DNA of 64,000 bases. It comes from Tupaia tana (taxonomy: Eukaryota > Chordata > Mammalia > Scandentia > Tupaiidae). The notes below the pieces were generated by a model, which searched no databases, was not told the origin of the DNA, and was given only the letters and a program-made list of their open reading frames with translations. A program made the translations under genes and the position numbers. Where the stretch lies: assembly GCA_026018925.1 (NCBI GenBank), contig JAKSZU010000009.1, forward strand, positions 86,564,139-86,628,138, read 5' to 3'. Positions 61,008 through 64,000 of this stretch are shown here, piece by piece. The stretch's first letter is position 1. Each line of letters starts with the position of its first letter.

Positions 61008-61041
<34 letters not shown>

Positions 61042-61375
61042 TATTTTTAATCTTACTCATTCTGATTGGGGTTAGGTGGTATCTCATTGTTGTTTTCATC
61101 TGCATTTCCCTAACAATGAGGGATGTTGAGCATTTTTTATTTGCCTTTTAGCTATTTGTATGTCACCTTTAGAGAGTGGTTTTGTCAACTCATTCTCCCT
61201 TATTTAATAGAATTATTCATCTTTTTTTGGAACAGCTGCTTGAGTTCCTGTTGAATTCTACTTTTGAGTCCCTTATCTCACACATAGATTTCAAAAACAT
61301 TTTCCCATTCTGATGGCTGTCAACTCGCACTAATTACTGTGTCTTTTGCCATGCAGAAACTTCTTAGTCTGATGT
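60261..61375 (-). mobile_element. L1 3' end, antisense, cut by a retrovirus insertion
   Basis: T-rich end at 60266-60292, 3' UTR to about 60545, then ORF2 C-terminal text. L1 text stops at 'cttagtctgatgt' (61375), where other copies continue 'aatcccacttg'. Confidence 0.88.
60548..61105 (-). pseudogene. L1 ORF2 C-terminus, 185 codons open
   Basis: Carries the Cys-rich motif [32 protein letters not shown] and the [19 protein letters not shown] block, ending close to the usual ORF2 end. A T30 run (+ strand, 61011-61040) makes a lysine tract in frame just before the Cys motif, where the copy at 24751 has only four lysines. Confidence 0.85.
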
Positions 61376-61618
61376 TGCAAGAATAAATTTAAATTGTGCC
61401 TTTTTGCTCTGTAAAGATAAAATGTAACCTTTGCTTTTGCTGGACACACTTGTGATAAACTGCCCTGACAGACTTAATTATGCAAACCTCCAGGAACTGA
61501 GCAAATAGAATGTGGACAAGGAACTAGAAAGACAACCCATGCACCTGTGTCGCAAGAACTGCCACTCTTCCCTCTAGAAATGAACTACCCGTTAAACTTC
61601 CGCATACATTCTCCTGCT

Positions 61619-61625
61619 TATAAAA
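61619..61625 (+). promoter_or_regulatory. LTR TATA box
   Basis: TATAAAA, about 85 bp before the poly(A) signal, placed as expected for the U3 end. Confidence 0.75.
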
Positions 61626-61704
61626 AGACCTATAACCCTAAAAACGGGGTCCTCGCTCAGGCCTGTTGCGTCAGGTGTTTGCTTGGACCCCAGCTGGCTG
61701 GAAA

Positions 61705-61710
61705 AATAAA
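61705..61710 (+). terminator. LTR poly(A) signal
   Basis: AATAAA, with 'ttgcattttgcatca' just after it as the likely cleavage region and a GT-rich stretch at 61742-61760. Confidence 0.8.
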
Positions 61711-61814
61711 ACCTCTTGCATTTTGCATCAAGAACCGACTCTTGTGGTTGATTGGGGGTCGCGTATCCTCTGGACAGAAAGAGTGCCGAGCCAGGCGGCC
61801 GGCGGCCTTTCATT

Positions 61815-61832
61815 TGGGGGCTCATCTGGGAT
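61815..61832 (+). other. Primer binding site, tRNA-Pro type
   Basis: TGGGGGCTCATCTGGGAT, two bases after the LTR. Compared with the usual proline site it differs at two positions. Confidence 0.9.
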
Positions 61833-61867
61833 ATCAGGGCTACCCGTCATCTACCACGTTGGCCTTG

Positions 61868-61876
61868 GAGGTAAGC
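61868..61876 (+). other. Likely major splice donor
   Basis: GAG|GTAAGC with the cut after 61870, about 40 bases past the primer site, which is the usual place for the env splice donor. Confidence 0.65.
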
Positions 61877-62058
61877 CTAAAAAAAACCCTGTTTGTTTGT
61901 CGACTTTCTTGTTTGTTTCGGTGTGGTACCCAATAGTCCGTTTCAGGTACCACAGCTGTTCGGCCTATTGTAAAATAGCCGAACTGTGGTCAGTAGACAT
62001 GCCCAGAGAACCACAGGCTGCAGCCCTGGGGGATGCCCTAAGGACGGAGGAGGATTAG

Positions 62059-62244
62059 AGATGCCTGATCATCTCCTACGGTAAGGGCACAGATCGGGTA
62101 CATATTTTGGCCCGGAGTCCCTGTGGCCTGCGCCCGTCTGAATCTGTCCTAAGATTGTGGCAAACAAAAATCGGTAAGTTACTTTCTGTTTGTCTTGTCC
62201 TGATCTTTGTTCTGTTGTCTGTACTCTTAACCTATCCGTTGACG
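62059..62244 (+). other. Open glyco-Gag-like upstream extension of gag
   Basis: The gag frame is open upstream of its ATG back to a TAG at 62056. No ATG lies in this stretch; possible non-AUG starts are CTG at 62065 and TTG at 62107. The stretch just before the gag ATG encodes a run of about 20 hydrophobic residues (about 62176-62235), fit for a signal-anchor. Gammaretroviruses such as MLV make a membrane-bound Gag from an upstream CUG. Homology of this leader is inferred from position and hydrophobicity only. Confidence 0.6.
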
Positions 62245-63848
62245 ATGGGGCAGACTGTGGTGACTCCTTTAAATTTGACTCTCAAACACTGGACTGAAGT
62301 GAAGGGAAGAGGTCGCGACCTGTCTGTAGAAATTAAAAAGGGACTCTGGCAGATGTTTTGTGCCTCTGAGTGGCCCACCTTTGGTGTCGGGTGGCCATCC
62401 GAAGGCACATTTGACCTTAAAGCTATCTTTTCCGTCAAAGGCATTGTCTTTCAGAAGGGACCAGGAAGTCATCCAGACCAGCAACCGAACATCATCATTT
62501 GGCAAGATCTGATCCAAAACCCACCTTCGTGGGTTCGACCATGGTTTCCCAGGCCCTGTCCAAACCCCCCTCAGGTCCTGGTGGCCCAGTCCCCCAACCC
62601 TCCAGAGGGTACAGACCTCTCCAAACATCCCAAGCAAATCTACACAGAGACCCAAGACCTTCTTCTCCTAGACACCCCTCCCCCATATCCCCCGTCCCTT
62701 CTGCTAGATGAAGAAAGGTGCAGAGACCCTGGAGTGCCACCTAACATTGGAACTGGTCCTTCTGCCCCCTCTGAGGGTGCCCTTCTAGGACCTGATCAGG
62801 GCACTAGGAGTCAACGTCACACACTCCCGTGCCCCAATACCACTGTGGCACTGCCCTTACGGGCCTATGGGCCCCCACCTCCGCCTACTGACGAGGGGCG
62901 TCCTCCCCTACAGCCTCTCCAATATTGGCCCTTTTCTTCCTCTGACCTTTACAACTGGAAAACTAACCACCCCCCTTTCTCTGAGGACCCCCAGCACCTA
63001 ACCAGCCTGGTAGAGTCCCTAATGTTCTCTCATCAGCCAACATGGGACGATTGCCAGCAGCTCCTGCAGACTCTCTTCACCACTGAAGAGAGAGAGAGGA
63101 TCTTACTCGAAGCAAGAAAAAATATCCCCGGGGCTGACGGACGTCCCACTCAGCTTCCTAACCTCATCGAGGCTGCTTTTCCTCTCTCTCAACCCAACTG
63201 GGACTACAATACGGCAGAAGGTAGGGAGCGACTGACAGTCTATCACCAGGCTCTAGTGGCTGGCCTCCGTGGGGCTGCCAAGTGCCCCACTAATTTGGCT
63301 AAGGTAAGAGAGGTTATGCATGGGGCTACAGAACCCCTGTCAGTGTTTCTTGAGCGTCTCATGGAGACATTCAGGAAGTTTACCCCTTTTGACCCTGCTT
63401 CTGAGGGACAGAGACCCTCGTAGCTATGGTCTTCATTGGACAATCAGCATTAGATATTAAGAAAAAACTCCAGAGACTCGATGGGTTGTAGGATCTCTCT
63501 TTATAGGACTTAGTTAAAGAAGCAGAAAAAGTATATTATAAAAGAGAAACAGAAGAAGAAATAGAACAGAGGAGGGAAAAAGAAAGGGAAGAAAGAGAGA
63601 GTAAAAAGGAAAAAAGACAAGAAAATAACCTAGCTCGGATCCTGGCCACTGTAGTGCGGGAAAGGGGACAAGAACGGGGCCCCAACAAGGGACCAAAGCC
63701 TGATTGTATCCCACTAGACAAGGACCAGTGTGCTTATTGTAAAGAAAAAGGACATTGGGCAAAAGACTGTCCTAAAAGGGCCAAGAAAAACAAAGTGCAG
63801 CAGCCCCCTCTGGCCGAAGTACTTGCCTTGCACGAGGACTCAGACTAG
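62245..63848 (+). pseudogene. gag: Gammaretroviral gag, broken near the capsid end
   Basis: Gag builds the virus core. The frame from ATG 62245 is open for 392 codons: matrix with Gly at position 2 for myristoylation, a proline-rich p12-like part with the PPPY late motif (residues 145-148), capsid from about residue 204, and the major homology region at about 359-382. It ends at TAG 63421. Downstream gag text continues in another frame, so a small indel lies near 63405-63425. Two further stops, at 63489 and 63504, lie in that frame. A charged Lys/Glu/Arg stretch follows, then nucleocapsid with one CCHC knuckle (C-X2-C-X4-H-X4-C, 63729-63770), to the terminal TAG at 63846. As it stands it could give only a truncated matrix-p12-capsid product. 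Confidence 0.92.
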
Positions 63849-63875
63849 GGGGGATGGAGCTCAGAGCCCCTCCCC
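63846..63875 (+). promoter_or_regulatory. gag-pol readthrough stop and downstream context
   Basis: The TAG that ends gag is followed by a G run and then C-rich text, and pro-pol continues in the same frame. Gammaretroviruses read through this UAG with help from a pseudoknot. I did not fold the RNA. Confidence 0.75.
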
Positions 63876-64000
63876 GAGCCTAGGGTAACTCTAAAAGTGG
63901 AGGGGAATCCAATTAATTTTTTAGTAGACACTGGGGCCCAACACTCAGTGTTACTGGCACCGTCGGGGCCACTTTCCAAGAAAAAATCTTGGGTCATAGG
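63849..64000 (+). CDS. pol: Start of pro-pol (protease), cut by window end
   Basis: Fifty open codons after the gag stop, in the nucleocapsid frame. The aspartic protease active site DTGA is at codons 27-30 (from 63927), preceded by hydrophobic residues as in retroviral proteases. The rest, including reverse transcriptase, integrase, env and the 3' LTR, is not in the window, so integrity cannot be judged. Confidence 0.9.

Larger units (their letters stand above)
61376..61812 (+). repeat. 5' LTR (about 437 bp)
   Basis: The start is placed at TGCAAGAATAAA because the L1 text breaks there and 'atgt' precedes it as a likely 4-bp target copy; 61373 is an alternative. The end is TTTCA at 61812, two bases before the primer site. 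U3, R and U5 follow from the TATA box and poly(A) signal. Confidence 0.85.
61376..64000 (+). mobile_element. Endogenous gammaretrovirus, 5' part, cut by window end
   Basis: Order: LTR, proline-tRNA primer site, splice donor, leader, gag, in-frame TAG, start of pro-pol. The class is set by the primer site, the N-terminus of Gag, a PPPY motif in the p12 position, a single CCHC knuckle and readthrough-style gag-pol. Defects in gag show it is a fixed, defective copy at this locus as sequenced. Confidence 0.93.

Noticed and set aside
61547..62058. Frames of about 130 codons in the LTR and leader
   Set aside because: They cross the poly(A) signal and primer site, which explain the region better.
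62232..62740. Minus-strand frames opposite gag
   Set aside because: Shadows of the proline-rich gag coding strand.

Overview
This is a mammalian nuclear window made almost entirely of retrotransposons. I see no intact host protein-coding gene, no structural RNA gene and no CRISPR array. The marker of the host lineage is a tRNA-headed SINE of about 260 bp, present about 30 times in both orientations. It is not Alu, B1/B2, CAN, ERE, BOV or VES. My best guess from memory is a colugo (Dermoptera, CYN-type SINE), but this is unconfirmed. L1, L2 and MIR relics fit any placental mammal.

Layout. 1-5640: an old antisense L1 piece and seven SINEs. 5664-16190: one nearly full-length antisense L1, holding SINEs and a complete 2.66-kb ORF1-only LINE (9023-11686). 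16690-18150: a decayed antisense pseudogene of the TANGO1/cTAGE (MIA3/MIA2) family. 18935-19430: L2. 19735-23655: sense L1 pieces and a short antisense L1. 23656-29872: an antisense full-length L1 with readable ORF2 and ORF1 relics and a tandem-repeat 5' UTR. 29873-37142: L1 end, a locally repeated 200-bp block, and a long L2. 37143-46660: more antisense L1, including another full-length copy with a twin-primed L1 inside it. 47205-49291: a second twin-primed L1 fragment and a 5'-truncated ORF1-only LINE. 51210-53175: sense L1 3' half. 54234-58067: an L1 ORF1/5' UTR relic split by a third ORF1-only LINE (54885-57640) that keeps an open 333-codon ORF1. 60261-61375: L1 3' end.

From 61376 to the window end runs the 5' part of an endogenous gammaretrovirus on the + strand, inserted into that last L1: LTR, proline-tRNA primer site, splice donor, leader with an open glyco-Gag-like upstream extension, gag broken near the capsid end, nucleocapsid zinc knuckle, a gag-pol stop codon, and the start of protease. 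The rest lies outside the window.

The candidate for a less-described system is the LINE biology. An L1-derived family carries ORF1 but no ORF2 (HAL1-like) in three copies, two bounded by target-site duplications. It has repeated 3' modules. The L1 5' ends here also carry tandem units, of a different length and sequence in each element. Boundaries were read by eye from internal comparisons; repeat family names were not checked against a library.
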